Assembly (NCBI GenBank): GCA_029260695.1
Contig: JAJDCT010000242.1
Span: forward strand, 1 to 11,982
Reading direction: 5' to 3'
Length of the DNA: 11,982 nt
Source: Phycisphaeraceae bacterium
GTDB taxonomy: Bacteria > Planctomycetota > Phycisphaerae > Phycisphaerales > Phycisphaeraceae
This document shows positions 1 through 7,305 of the stretch, one piece after another; the first letter of the stretch is position 1, and each line of letters opens with the position of its first letter. The position numbers and the translations under genes were made by a program. The notes below the pieces were generated by a model. The model saw only the letters and a list, made by a program, of their open reading frames with translations. It was not told where the DNA came from and searched no databases.

Positions 1-244
1 CGCGGACCACCCTGTCTTTCATAGTGTTTATGACATCGTGCAGTCGCGATACAAGTCTGGCGGGCCGAAGCTGCCGCACCTGGAGGCGCTGGAGATCGAT
101 GGTCGGGTCGTGATGATCTGGTCGCCTGACGGGCTGAACGACACGGCCAATGCGGGGCCCAACTGCTGCTGCTGCGGGGGCAACGAGGTTAAGAGTGCGC
201 GGAAGCTGAATGTTAATATCCTGGCGTATGCGCTGACGCATTAG
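1..244 (+). CDS. DUF4159 domain protein, C-terminal fragment
   Basis: This is the last 80 or so codons of a gene that begins outside the window. The frame is open from base 2, before the first possible internal GTG at 38, so the fragment is truncated by the window edge and is not a short gene. The sequence reads DHPVFHSVYDIV near the start and ends NVNILAYALTH. Both the 'DHP(I/V)FH..YDI' stretch and the terminal 'N...YALTH' are what I recall from DUF4159 proteins, which are common in Planctomycetota, often have N-terminal membrane segments, and have no established biochemical role. A run of four cysteines followed by two glycines (NCCCCGG) lies about 25 residues before the end. It could be a metal or disulfide feature, but nothing else supports that. 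The next gene starts 169 nt downstream on the same strand and probably has its own promoter. Confidence 0.7.
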   Translation, partial: ADHPVFHSVYDIVQSRYKSGGPKLPHLEALEIDGRVVMIWSPDGLNDTANAGPNCCCCGGNEVKSARKLNVNILAYALTH

Positions 245-252
245 CGTTTTTT
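228..252 (+). terminator. Possible weak intrinsic terminator after the DUF4159 gene
   Basis: A short stem CGCT (231-234) / AGCG (243-246) with an 8-nt loop runs directly into six T residues (247-252). An alternative hairpin, ATGCG (228-232) / CGCAT (237-241), uses the end of the coding sequence. The stems are short, so this is a candidate only. Confidence 0.35.
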
Positions 253-285
253 CCCGGGCAGACGTGGCGGTTTGAGGTTGGCGGG

Positions 286-306
286 CGCGACAAGTCGCGG
301 CGCTTC
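286..306 (+). repeat. Dispersed intergenic repeat, copy 1
   Basis: The motif GCGACAAGTCGCGGCGCTTC occupies 287-306 and recurs identically at 4933-4952 and with one change at 7247-7266. It can fold as CGCGA (286-290), loop CAAG, TCGCG (295-299), followed by an unpaired GCGCTTC tail. All three copies are intergenic and point the same way. No function is known to me. Confidence 0.8.
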
Positions 307-346
307 CTATGAGATCAATAAAAAAAGAGAACCCTTCGCGCGATCG

Positions 347-377
347 TTGTGCGCTTTGGGGCCGGTGTTGGTATAGT
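347..377 (+). promoter_or_regulatory. Candidate sigma-70-type promoter for the C45 hydrolase operon
   Basis: A -35-like TTGTGC (347-352) and a -10-like TATAGT (372-377) are separated by 19 nt, slightly long. Transcription would start near 384, giving a leader of about 30 nt with an AAGGAG ribosome site at 402-407. This is pattern matching only. Confidence 0.4.
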
Positions 378-413
378 GGTGCTGCATGTCCTTTGATTCG
401 TAAGGAGCTTGTC

Positions 414-1535
414 GTGCCAGCGATCCGTGCACTTTCCGTCAACGGCGACCCGTACAACATCGGCCATCAACACGGGCAGGCCTATGCCGCGCAGATCGGT
501 GCCCTGACCGAAGAAAGGCTGAGGCTCTGCGCGACAGATGACTGGGCCCGGGCGGGGGTCCACCACCACGTGATCATCGACCTGGCGGAGCGCTGTATGC
601 CGTACCACCACCGGTTCGACGAGGCGTTGTGTGCGGAGTTGGAGGGGATCGCCGACGGCGCGGGCGTGCCGATGGTCGAGTTGTTGATCATGAATGGGTT
701 TACCGACTTTGTGGATGTTCTACACCAGCACGTGGTCGACGACCCCGGAGGTTGCACCGCGGTGATGACTGCGCCGGGTGAATCTCACGAGGGGCACGGG
801 TATCTGGCGCAGACCTGGGACATGCACACGACCGCGACGCCGTATGTCGTCATGCTGGAGGTCCATCCGAAGATCGGGCCCGATTTGGTGACGTTCACGC
901 TGAACGGCTGCGTGGGGATGATTGGGTTGAATGAGGCGGGGATCGCGGTGGGGATCAACAACCTATACACGAGCGAAGGGAAGAAGGGTGTGACCTGGCC
1001 TTTCGTAGTGAGGAAGATGCTTGCGCAGACGGATCTGGATGCGGCGATGGAGGTGCTTGAGACGGCGGACCTGGCGGGAGCGCACAACTACCTGGTGATG
1101 GGTCCCGACGGCCAGGGGTACAACGTCGAGGCGGTGCCGAGCTTGCGTTCGGTGACGCCGTTGGAAACCACGATCGCGCACACCAACCACTGTGTCGAGC
1201 CGGCGTTGGTCAGCCTGGAACGGTCGCGCACCGCACCGGCCTACGAAAGCACGGTCACCCGGCTGGAGCAGGCCCGCGCGTTCCTCGGCGATCACTCGAA
1301 AAAAATAAACGTGGACACCCTCGTCGAGCTGACCCGGCTGAAGCAGGGAGACGGGTTCTCGGTCTGCCAGACGCCGGTCGAGGGTTACGATGTGGAATCG
1401 TCCGGGGCCTGTGTGATGTCGCCGGCGACCCGTGAGATGTGGGCGGTGTGGGGGCTGCCGTCCGAGAATGAGTACCAGCGATTCACCCCCGGATTTACGC
1501 CCGGAGCCCGGCGAGCCGATACCGTAAGTACCTAG
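414..1535 (+). CDS. C45 family autoproteolytic acyltransferase/amide hydrolase
   Basis: The 373-residue product resembles isopenicillin-N acyltransferase-like proteins (peptidase family C45, NTN-hydrolase fold). In this family a Gly-Cys bond is cut autocatalytically and the new N-terminal Cys attacks amide bonds. The site is visible as PGG-C114-TAV, followed about 20 residues later by the conserved block GYLAQTWDMH, matching the 'GxNWD' region of the penicillium enzyme. The block NGCVGMIGLNEAGIAVGINN is also typical. I chose the GTG at 414 over the upstream ATG at 309 because AAGGAG lies at 402-407, six bases before it, and the extra 35 residues look non-coding. No signal peptide is seen. It leads an operon with the aminotransferase 13 nt downstream. 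Family members include the insect beta-alanyl-dopamine hydrolase Tan, so release of an omega-amino acid from an amide is plausible here but inferred. The substrate is unknown. Confidence 0.85.
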   Translation: MPAIRALSVNGDPYNIGHQHGQAYAAQIGALTEERLRLCATDDWARAGVHHHVIIDLAERCMPYHHRFDEALCAELEGIADGAGVPMVELLIMNGFTDFVDVLHQHVVDDPGGCTAVMTAPGESHEGHGYLAQTWDMHTTATPYVVMLEVHPKIGPDLVTFTLNGCVGMIGLNEAGIAVGINNLYTSEGKKGVTWPFVVRKMLAQTDLDAAMEVLETADLAGAHNYLVMGPDGQGYNVEAVPSLRSVTPLETTIAHTNHCVEPALVSLERSRTAPAYESTVTRLEQARAFLGDHSKKINVDTLVELTRLKQGDGFSVCQTPVEGYDVESSGACVMSPATREMWAVWGLPSENEYQRFTPGFTPGARRADTVST

Positions 1536-1548
1536 AGGTGCTTACCCC

Positions 1549-2919
1549 ATGACGCAGACGCCAACCAAGACGATCGACATCCAAACCGAACTGCCCGGGC
1601 CCAAGGCCAAGGCGGTCCTGGCCCGCAGGGACGCGTCGGTGGTCCGCGGGCTGTACCGGTCCTGCCCGATCGTGGCGGAGACAGCGCGGGGCGCGGCGGT
1701 GACGGATGTAGACGGGAATACGTTCATCGATCTGAACGCCGGGATCGGCGCGCTGAACTGCGGACACTGCCCGGAAACCGTGACGGCCGCGATCCACAAA
1801 CAGGCGGACAAACTCCTGCACCTCTGCGCGATCGTCGGGACGTATGAGCCCTACGTCGAGTTGTGCGAGAAGCTCAACGAGCTTGCGCCGATCAAGGGCG
1901 AGACCAAGACGCTGCTATGCAACACCGGTGTCGAGGCGGGCGAGAACGCGGTGAAGATCGCGCGGTACGCGACGGGTCGGCAGGCGATCATCGTGTTCGA
2001 GGGCGCGTTCCACGGGCGGTCGCTGCTGGGGATGACGATGACCAGCAAGTACGATCTTTATAAGCGCGGGTTCGGGCCGTTCGCCCCGGAGGTGTACCGT
2101 GTGCCTTTTCCTTATGCGTACCGGGAGAAGCCGGCGGGGATGAGCGACGGGGACTATGTTGACTACTCGATCGGTCAGTTTAAGAAGGCGCTGGTGGCGC
2201 AGGTCGATCCAACCTCGGTCGCGGCGGTGATCATCGAGCCGGTGCAGGGTGAGGGCGGGTTTATCAAGGCCCCCGATGAGTACCTGCGCAGACTCCGGGC
2301 GCTGTGTGCCGAGCATGGGATTCTGTTTGCCGCAGACGAGGTGCAATCGGGGTTCTGCAGGACGGGCAATATGTTTGCTATCGAGCACAGCGGGGTCGAG
2401 CCGGACCTGCTGTTGACCGCTAAGTCGATCGGAAGCGGGATGCCGATCGCCGCGGTGACGGGCAAGGCCGAGATCATGGACGCGCCACACCTCGGCGGGC
2501 TGGGTTCGACCTACGGGGGGAACCCGGTGGCGTGTGCCTCGGCGATCGCGTCGATCGACTTTATGCTCGAGCACGACCTGGCTAAGCGGGCCGACGAGAT
2601 CGGCACGATCACGATGGACTACTTCCAGACGTGGAAAGAGAAATACGGCGTCGTCGGCGATGTGCGCGGGACCGGGGCGATGTGCGCGATCGAGTTTGTG
2701 AATGACCGTGCGACCAAGGAGCCGAACAAGACCGCCCCTGCGCGTGTGGTGGAGGAAGGGTTCCAGCGCGGGCTGATCATGATCCGGGCGGGGCTGTATT
2801 CAAGCTGTGTCCGCACGCTGGCGCCGCTGACGATCACGGATGAGCAACTGCATGAGGCGATGGCGGCCCTGGGCGAGTCTATAGCGGTGGCTGACGCCGA
2901 GCATGTTAAGGCGGGATGA
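1549..2919 (+). CDS. Class III omega-aminotransferase, 4-aminobutyrate aminotransferase type
   Basis: This is a 456-residue PLP enzyme of fold type I, subgroup II, of normal length for GabT-like enzymes. Visible motifs are the cofactor-phosphate region NTGVEAGENAVKIAR (125-139), FHGRS (154-158), IEPVQGEGG (229-237), the PLP-binding Asp263 in FAADEVQSGFCRTG, and the Schiff-base lysine K292 in LTAKSIGSGMP. TGKAEIMDAP followed by GGLGSTYGGNP is typical of GABA, beta-alanine and related omega-amino acid transaminases. It would move the terminal amino group of an omega-amino acid or diamine to 2-oxoglutarate or pyruvate in the cytoplasm. The ATG is preceded by AGAGGTG at 1534-1540, which overlaps the stop of the C45 gene. 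The GNAT gene follows after three bases. Near the agmatine genes, GABA or putrescine is a sensible substrate guess, but acetylornithine or beta-alanine specificity cannot be excluded from sequence alone. Confidence 0.88.
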   Translation: MTQTPTKTIDIQTELPGPKAKAVLARRDASVVRGLYRSCPIVAETARGAAVTDVDGNTFIDLNAGIGALNCGHCPETVTAAIHKQADKLLHLCAIVGTYEPYVELCEKLNELAPIKGETKTLLCNTGVEAGENAVKIARYATGRQAIIVFEGAFHGRSLLGMTMTSKYDLYKRGFGPFAPEVYRVPFPYAYREKPAGMSDGDYVDYSIGQFKKALVAQVDPTSVAAVIIEPVQGEGGFIKAPDEYLRRLRALCAEHGILFAADEVQSGFCRTGNMFAIEHSGVEPDLLLTAKSIGSGMPIAAVTGKAEIMDAPHLGGLGSTYGGNPVACASAIASIDFMLEHDLAKRADEIGTITMDYFQTWKEKYGVVGDVRGTGAMCAIEFVNDRATKEPNKTAPARVVEEGFQRGLIMIRAGLYSSCVRTLAPLTITDEQLHEAMAALGESIAVADAEHVKAG

Positions 2920-2922
2920 CCG

Positions 2923-3579
2923 ATGCCCGGCACCCCCCCACCGCCCCACCCTATCACGATCCGGACGATGTGCCCGGAAGACTTCGCGGGGCTCGAACAG
3001 CTGCAGCGCGACTGCTACCCGACGCTTGGGAGCAGCGAGTTGATGCGGGTCGAGCATTTTGAGATTCAGTACATGGTGTTTCCCGAGGGGCAGTTTGTCG
3101 CGTTGGATGGTGACAGGATCGTCGGGCAGGGCTCGGGGTTTTTCACCGACTTCGATCTTGAAAACCCCAAACACACTTTCCTTGAAGTCTGCGCGGGGCT
3201 CTACTTCACCAAGCACGACCCCGATGGCGATTACTACTACGGCGCGGACATCAGCGTCCACCCGGATATGCGGGGGCGGGGCATCGGCCGGCTGTTGTAT
3301 CGGGCCCGGCAGGATTTGGCGGTGCGCTGCAACCGCAAGGGCATCGTCGGCGGCGGGCTGATACCAGGATACGCAGATCATAAACACGCGCTGACACCGC
3401 AACAGTACGTCGACAAGGTCGTCGCAGACGAATTTTTTGACGGGACATTGAGCTTCCAACTCAAGAACGGGTTCGTGGTCCGTGGGTTGATCCAGGACTA
3501 CCTGGAAGACGCGGCAAGTGATAACTGGGCGACGCTGATCGAGTGGGTGAACCCGGGATACAAGCCAGATCAAGATTAA
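2923..3579 (+). CDS. GNAT family N-acetyltransferase resembling the NAT half of nitrilase-NAT fusions
   Basis: The 218-residue protein has the GNAT acetyl-CoA-binding motif A at about residues 112-124, VHPDMRGRGIGRL. The C-terminal third (IPGYADHKH, SPEEY-like TPQQYVDKVV, LSFQLKNGF, and a closing EWVNPGY) matches, from memory, the NAT domain found fused to a carbon-nitrogen hydrolase in bifunctional bacterial proteins such as Bacillus YhcX. Here it stands alone. It starts three bases after the aminotransferase stop, so the two are translationally coupled. Its N-terminus is proline-rich (PGTPPPPHP, from a run of seven C). An internal Met16 before CPEDF is an alternative start. The stop codon TAA lies inside the inverted-repeat element downstream. 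The acetyl acceptor is not determinable. A primary amine from the same pathway is a guess. Confidence 0.82.
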   Translation: MPGTPPPPHPITIRTMCPEDFAGLEQLQRDCYPTLGSSELMRVEHFEIQYMVFPEGQFVALDGDRIVGQGSGFFTDFDLENPKHTFLEVCAGLYFTKHDPDGDYYYGADISVHPDMRGRGIGRLLYRARQDLAVRCNRKGIVGGGLIPGYADHKHALTPQQYVDKVVADEFFDGTLSFQLKNGFVVRGLIQDYLEDAASDNWATLIEWVNPGYKPDQD

Positions 3580-3770
3580 CCACAGAGACACAGAGGCACA
3601 GAGGCACAGAGAGATCAAGAAGAGGAACAGGGATGAACGCTGATAAACGCGGATGAAGATGCAAACATTCTTGCCTGGCGATTCATCGCCATGATTCTAA
3701 TCAGCGTTCATCTGCGTTTATCACTGTTTTCTATCGTCTTCTCAGTGCCTCTGTGACTCTGTGGTTAATC
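3574..3770. repeat. 197-nt inverted-repeat element between two convergent genes
   Basis: The terminal arms 3574-3603 and 3741-3770 are inverted repeats matching at 28 of 30 positions: 14 perfect from the outer end (GATTAACCACAGAG), a mismatch, 11 perfect, a mismatch, 3 perfect. Inner arms GATGAACGCTGAT (3632-3644 and 3700-3712) and TGATAAACGC (3641-3650 and 3714-3723) are also inverted. A small hairpin TGGCGAT/ATCGCCA sits at the centre (3676-3691). The outer arm has an 8-nt period (ACAGAGAC, ACAGAGGC, ACAGAGGC, ACAGAGAG). The stop codons of both the GNAT gene (TAA 3577-3579) and aguA (TAA on minus, 3765-3767) lie within the arms. Sequences of the 'CCACAGAGACACAGAG' type are, as far as I recall, spread through intergenic DNA of many environmental bacteria. 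It could act as a bidirectional terminator and looks like a non-autonomous mobile element, with no transposase in the window. Confidence 0.85.
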
Positions 3771-4814
3771 AGAATCCACCGCGGGCTGCTGCTGGCTTAG
3801 GCAGTGCAGTGCCCCCCTGCCGACGACGATCCATTCGGCGCGGACGGGGATGACGGTCATGCCGGGGGTGGCATGGTCGATGATTTTTAGTGCTTCATCG
3901 TCTGCGCGTTGACCGAAGACGGGGACGAAGACGGCGCCGTTAGAAATCAGGAAGTTGGCGTAGCTCGCCGGGAGGTGGTAGGTGCCGCGTTGTATCTGTG
4001 TGTTTTGTGGGAAGTCGTAGGTGATCGGGTCGGGTACGGGAAGCGGGACGATGTTCAGGGGTTGGCCGTCCTGGTCGCTCGCGTTTGTGAGTATTTCCCA
4101 GTCTTTCTCGAGTATTTCGTGGTCGGGGTGTCCTTGCGGGGCGCGGACGGCGAGGATGGTGTCGGAGGTGACGAAACGAGCGATGTCGTCCATGTGGCCG
4201 TCGGTGTCGTCGCCTTCCAGTCCGCCCGCCATCCAGATGACGTGTGTGGTGCCGAGGGTCGCGTGGAGTTGCTTTTCGATCTGGTTGCGTGTGAGGGCGG
4301 GGTTTCGGTTGTCGTGCAGGAGGCATGACTCGGTGGTCAGGAGCGTGCCCTTGCCGTTGACACCGATGGACCCGCCTTCGAGGACCATGTCGTGACGCCA
4401 GAGCGCTGTCTTGAGGTGCGCCGCGATCTTGTGGGGGACGGAGTTGTCTTTGTCCCAAGGGTCGTACTTTCTTCCCCATGCGTTGAAGCGGAAGCTGTGG
4501 CATCCCAGTCCGCCGCGGTCGTCGACGACGAAGATCGGGCCGTAGTCCCGTATCCACGAGTCGTTGGTTTTGATGCCGAGGGCCTGGGTGGTCTGGACCT
4601 TGACGAAGCGGCTCATCTCCTGCATCCACTTGTCGTACTGCGCTTGAGCTTTATCGAGACAGCCCGGCCAGGTGTCGGTGTTGTGCGGCGTGGTCAGCCA
4701 GATGCACTCGTGCGGCTCCCACTCCGCGGGCATGCGGTAGCCCAACTCGGCGGTCGTCGGGAACTCGATAAAGAGCCCGGATTCCTCGGACGGGTTGTTG
4801 GGTTCGGCTGGCAT
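3765..4814 (-). CDS. aguA: Agmatine deiminase family protein
   Basis: This 349-residue member of the peptidyl-arginine-deiminase-like family (PF04371) hydrolyses agmatine to N-carbamoylputrescine and ammonia in the cytoplasm. Visible motifs are MPAEWEPHECIWL (28-40), NDSWIRDYGPIF (84-95), FRFNAWG (108-114), LEGGSIGVNGKGTLLTT (145-161), EGDDTDGHMDD with the likely catalytic His207, and the C-terminal nucleophile Cys338 in GRGALHCLSQQQP. In the enzymes I recall, the last motif reads GGGNIHCITQQQP, so Arg and Ala replace Gly and Asn here. The ATG at 4812-4814 has no good ribosome site, and a shorter start at Met28 is possible, leaving the conserved core intact. The gene follows aguB on the same strand after 271 nt, so it probably has its own promoter. 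The C-terminal Asp-stop comes from the inverted-repeat element. Confidence 0.88.
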   Translation of the reverse strand: MPAEPNNPSEESGLFIEFPTTAELGYRMPAEWEPHECIWLTTPHNTDTWPGCLDKAQAQYDKWMQEMSRFVKVQTTQALGIKTNDSWIRDYGPIFVVDDRGGLGCHSFRFNAWGRKYDPWDKDNSVPHKIAAHLKTALWRHDMVLEGGSIGVNGKGTLLTTESCLLHDNRNPALTRNQIEKQLHATLGTTHVIWMAGGLEGDDTDGHMDDIARFVTSDTILAVRAPQGHPDHEILEKDWEILTNASDQDGQPLNIVPLPVPDPITYDFPQNTQIQRGTYHLPASYANFLISNGAVFVPVFGQRADDEALKIIDHATPGMTVIPVRAEWIVVGRGALHCLSQQQPAVDSD

Positions 4815-4836
4815 GGGGTCGTCTGTGTGGGGTCGT

Positions 4837-4842
4837 GTTATA
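4837..4842 (-). promoter_or_regulatory. Possible -10 element for aguA
   Basis: On the minus strand TATAAC lies about 23 nt before the aguA ATG. No convincing -35 hexamer precedes it, so this is weak. The gap to aguB nevertheless suggests a separate promoter somewhere between 4815 and 5085. Confidence 0.25.
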
Positions 4843-4931
4843 GGTCTAAGATCGGGTGAATGGGCGGTGGGCTTGATTGCTTAGGATATTTCACTGTTTA
4901 TAGTCGAGTGTCGGGTGCAAATCCGGGAAGA

Positions 4932-4952
4932 CGCGACAAGTCGCGGCGCTTC
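4932..4952 (+). repeat. Dispersed intergenic repeat, copy 2
   Basis: This copy is identical over 21 nt to copy 1 at 286-306. It lies between aguB and aguA, both on the minus strand, yet keeps the same plus-strand orientation as the other copies. The fold is CGCGA, loop CAAG, TCGCG. Confidence 0.8.
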
Positions 4953-4999
4953 ATGTGATAGTTCAACGTTCGGGAGGATTTGCCCGTTGTACGACGCGT

Positions 5000-5025
5000 G
5001 GATCTTTGATCCGCCGCTAAACGGC
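5000..5025. other. Two adjacent small hairpins between aguB and aguA
   Basis: GGATC (5000-5004), loop TTT, GATCC (5008-5012) is followed at once by GCCG (5013-5016), loop CTAAA, CGGC (5022-5025). The second overlaps the start of the first 31-nt direct repeat. They could form in RNA of the aguB 3' region. No T-run follows on either strand. Confidence 0.45.
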
Positions 5026-5085
5026 AAGCCTGGGTAGTGCGCGTAAGGTTGGTTGCTAAACGATAAGCCTAGGTGGTGCGCGTAA
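5016..5085. repeat. Tandem 31-nt direct repeat next to the aguB stop
   Basis: Copies at 5016-5046 and 5055-5085 match at 27 of 31 positions and are separated by GGTTGGTT (period 39). Shared blocks are GCTAAACG, AAGCCT and GTGCGCGTAA. The second copy ends one base before the aguB stop codon (TGA on minus, 5086-5088). No ORF uses them. They may be remnants of a larger repeat family. Confidence 0.8.
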
Positions 5086-6081
<996 letters not shown>

Positions 6082-6113
6082 GCGGCGGGGCTCCTTGAAT
6101 AGACCGTATCGTC

Positions 6114-6144
6114 ATTATGGTACGCCCCCAATAGCCGTCGGCAA
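6114..6144 (-). promoter_or_regulatory. Candidate promoter for aguB
   Basis: On the minus strand TTGCCG (6144-6139) and CATAAT (6119-6114) are 19 nt apart. The predicted start near 6107 would give a leader of about 25 nt that includes the AAGGAG at 6096-6091. The 131-nt divergent gap also has to hold the promoter of the plus-strand LD-carboxypeptidase, for which I see no clear boxes. Confidence 0.35.
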
Positions 6145-6212
6145 ACCCTCGTCTCGGCGCGTAAGATATCCCCAATCAACCCGCCAGTAGACCCCGTAGG
6201 CAAGAATCAACC

Positions 6213-7226
6213 ATGACCAAACTCCCCGTGATCGGAATCATCACGCCCTGTTCCGTAACCCCGCAGGTGGAACTTGCGCTTGGCGTAGACCGGCTGACCG
6301 ATGCCGGGTTCGAGGTGCGTGTGCATCCGCAGTGTACCGAGCAGCATTATTGGTTTGCCGGGGACGACAAGACGCGTGCCGAGTCGCTGTTTGAATACGC
6401 ACAGGCTCCGGAGATCGAGGTGCTGTGGTCTGCTCGAGGCGGGTCGGGCGCACCGAGGCTGTTGCCGATTTTAGATGAGTTGACCGCCCGACACGGCAAG
6501 CCGGCCAAGAAGCTGCTCGCGGGGTACTCGGATGTGACGGCGTTGCATCACTACGTCCACACGCGCTGGGGATGGGACACGCTGCACGCCTCGATGCCCG
6601 CCAGCGACTTCTACGACATCAGCGAAGCTCATTTCCAAGCCACGCTTGATCTGGTCAGCAAGAAGCGCATCGACATGCCGTGGCACAAAAGCAAGATGGG
6701 ATTCCTCACCCCCCCACCGGGTGCGGCTACCACCGGCACATTGGTTGGGGGGAATCTGGCGGTGTGGAATTACCTGGTGGGGACGCCGTATCAGCCGAGG
6801 GATATGGCTGGGAAGTTTTTGTTTTTTGAAGATCTAAGTGAGGGGTACTACCGGATCGACTCGATGCTCAACCAGATCGAGCAGGCCGGTGGGCTTGACG
6901 GGATCGCGGGGATCATCCTGGGCGAGTTCTGTGCCTGCGACGACAGCGTTGCCAACGTCCTGAAGCACAAGCCGGCGCCGGATCATATCCGCGAGGCGCT
7001 GAAGCACAAAGACAAGCAGGAAACGATCCCGCTGCGTCCGGAGGTCGGTGAGATCGATGCGCTGACGGAGATATTTGCGAGCCGGGGCAAGAAGTACGGG
7101 TTCCCGGTGGGGTACAAGATCCCGGTCGGGCACGGGCCGAATTTTGCGCCGCTGCCGTTGAATGCGGGGTATGAGCTCACGGCCGAGGGTGGGTTTGATT
7201 TGGTTGAGTGGGGTTGGTTTGATTAA
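6213..7226 (+). CDS. LD-carboxypeptidase family protein (peptidase S66)
   Basis: The 337-residue protein fits the S66 serine peptidase family (LdcA, MccF). LdcA removes the terminal D-Ala from peptidoglycan tetrapeptides by cutting an L,D bond during wall recycling, whereas MccF relatives inactivate microcin C-like compounds. The N-terminal motif IGIITPCSVT, the block WSARGGSGAPRLLP (72-85), the nucleophile Ser106 in LLAGYSDVTALH, Glu206 in FFEDLSEGYYRID and His307 in VGHGPNFAPLPLN make a complete Ser-Glu-His triad. There is no signal peptide, as expected for a cytoplasmic recycling enzyme. The ATG at 6213 lacks a strong ribosome site. The next gene, convergent on the minus strand, is a DD-carboxypeptidase, which favours a peptidoglycan role, but the MccF-like alternative cannot be excluded. 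Confidence 0.85.
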   Translation: MTKLPVIGIITPCSVTPQVELALGVDRLTDAGFEVRVHPQCTEQHYWFAGDDKTRAESLFEYAQAPEIEVLWSARGGSGAPRLLPILDELTARHGKPAKKLLAGYSDVTALHHYVHTRWGWDTLHASMPASDFYDISEAHFQATLDLVSKKRIDMPWHKSKMGFLTPPPGAATTGTLVGGNLAVWNYLVGTPYQPRDMAGKFLFFEDLSEGYYRIDSMLNQIEQAGGLDGIAGIILGEFCACDDSVANVLKHKPAPDHIREALKHKDKQETIPLRPEVGEIDALTEIFASRGKKYGFPVGYKIPVGHGPNFAPLPLNAGYELTAEGGFDLVEWGWFD

Positions 7227-7245
7227 CGGGCCGGTGGGGATCTGG

Positions 7246-7266
7246 TGCGGCAAGTCGCGGCGCTTC
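7246..7266 (+). repeat. Dispersed intergenic repeat, copy 3
   Basis: This copy matches the other two at 19 of 20 positions, reading GCGGCAAGTCGC in place of GCGACAAGTCGC. With the preceding T, the stem becomes TGCGG/TCGCG. Both changes relative to copies 1 and 2 keep G-U wobble pairs if the plus strand is transcribed. It lies in the 79-nt gap between two convergent genes. Confidence 0.75.
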
Positions 7267-7305
7267 GTGAAGAGGTGCACGTCAAACTAAAACAGGTGCG
7301 GTGTG

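Noticed and set aside
309..413. Upstream ATG extension of the C45 hydrolase
   Set aside because: The GTG at 414 has an ideal AAGGAG six bases upstream. The extension carries a promoter-like TATAGT and no conserved residues.
1915..2574. Minus-strand open frame opposite the aminotransferase, and a similar one at 10919-11578 opposite the deacetylase
   Set aside because: Arg/His/Pro-rich composition typical of a reversed GC-rich gene; the plus-strand proteins have full family motifs.
2800..3664. Minus-strand open frames reading out of the inverted-repeat element (LCLCASVSLW-type peptides)
   Set aside because: The leucine/cysteine-rich peptides come from the ACAGAG repeat units; they are a well-known kind of spurious prediction.
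5016..5085. CRISPR-like direct repeats
   Set aside because: Only two imperfect copies with an 8-nt spacer and no cas genes nearby.
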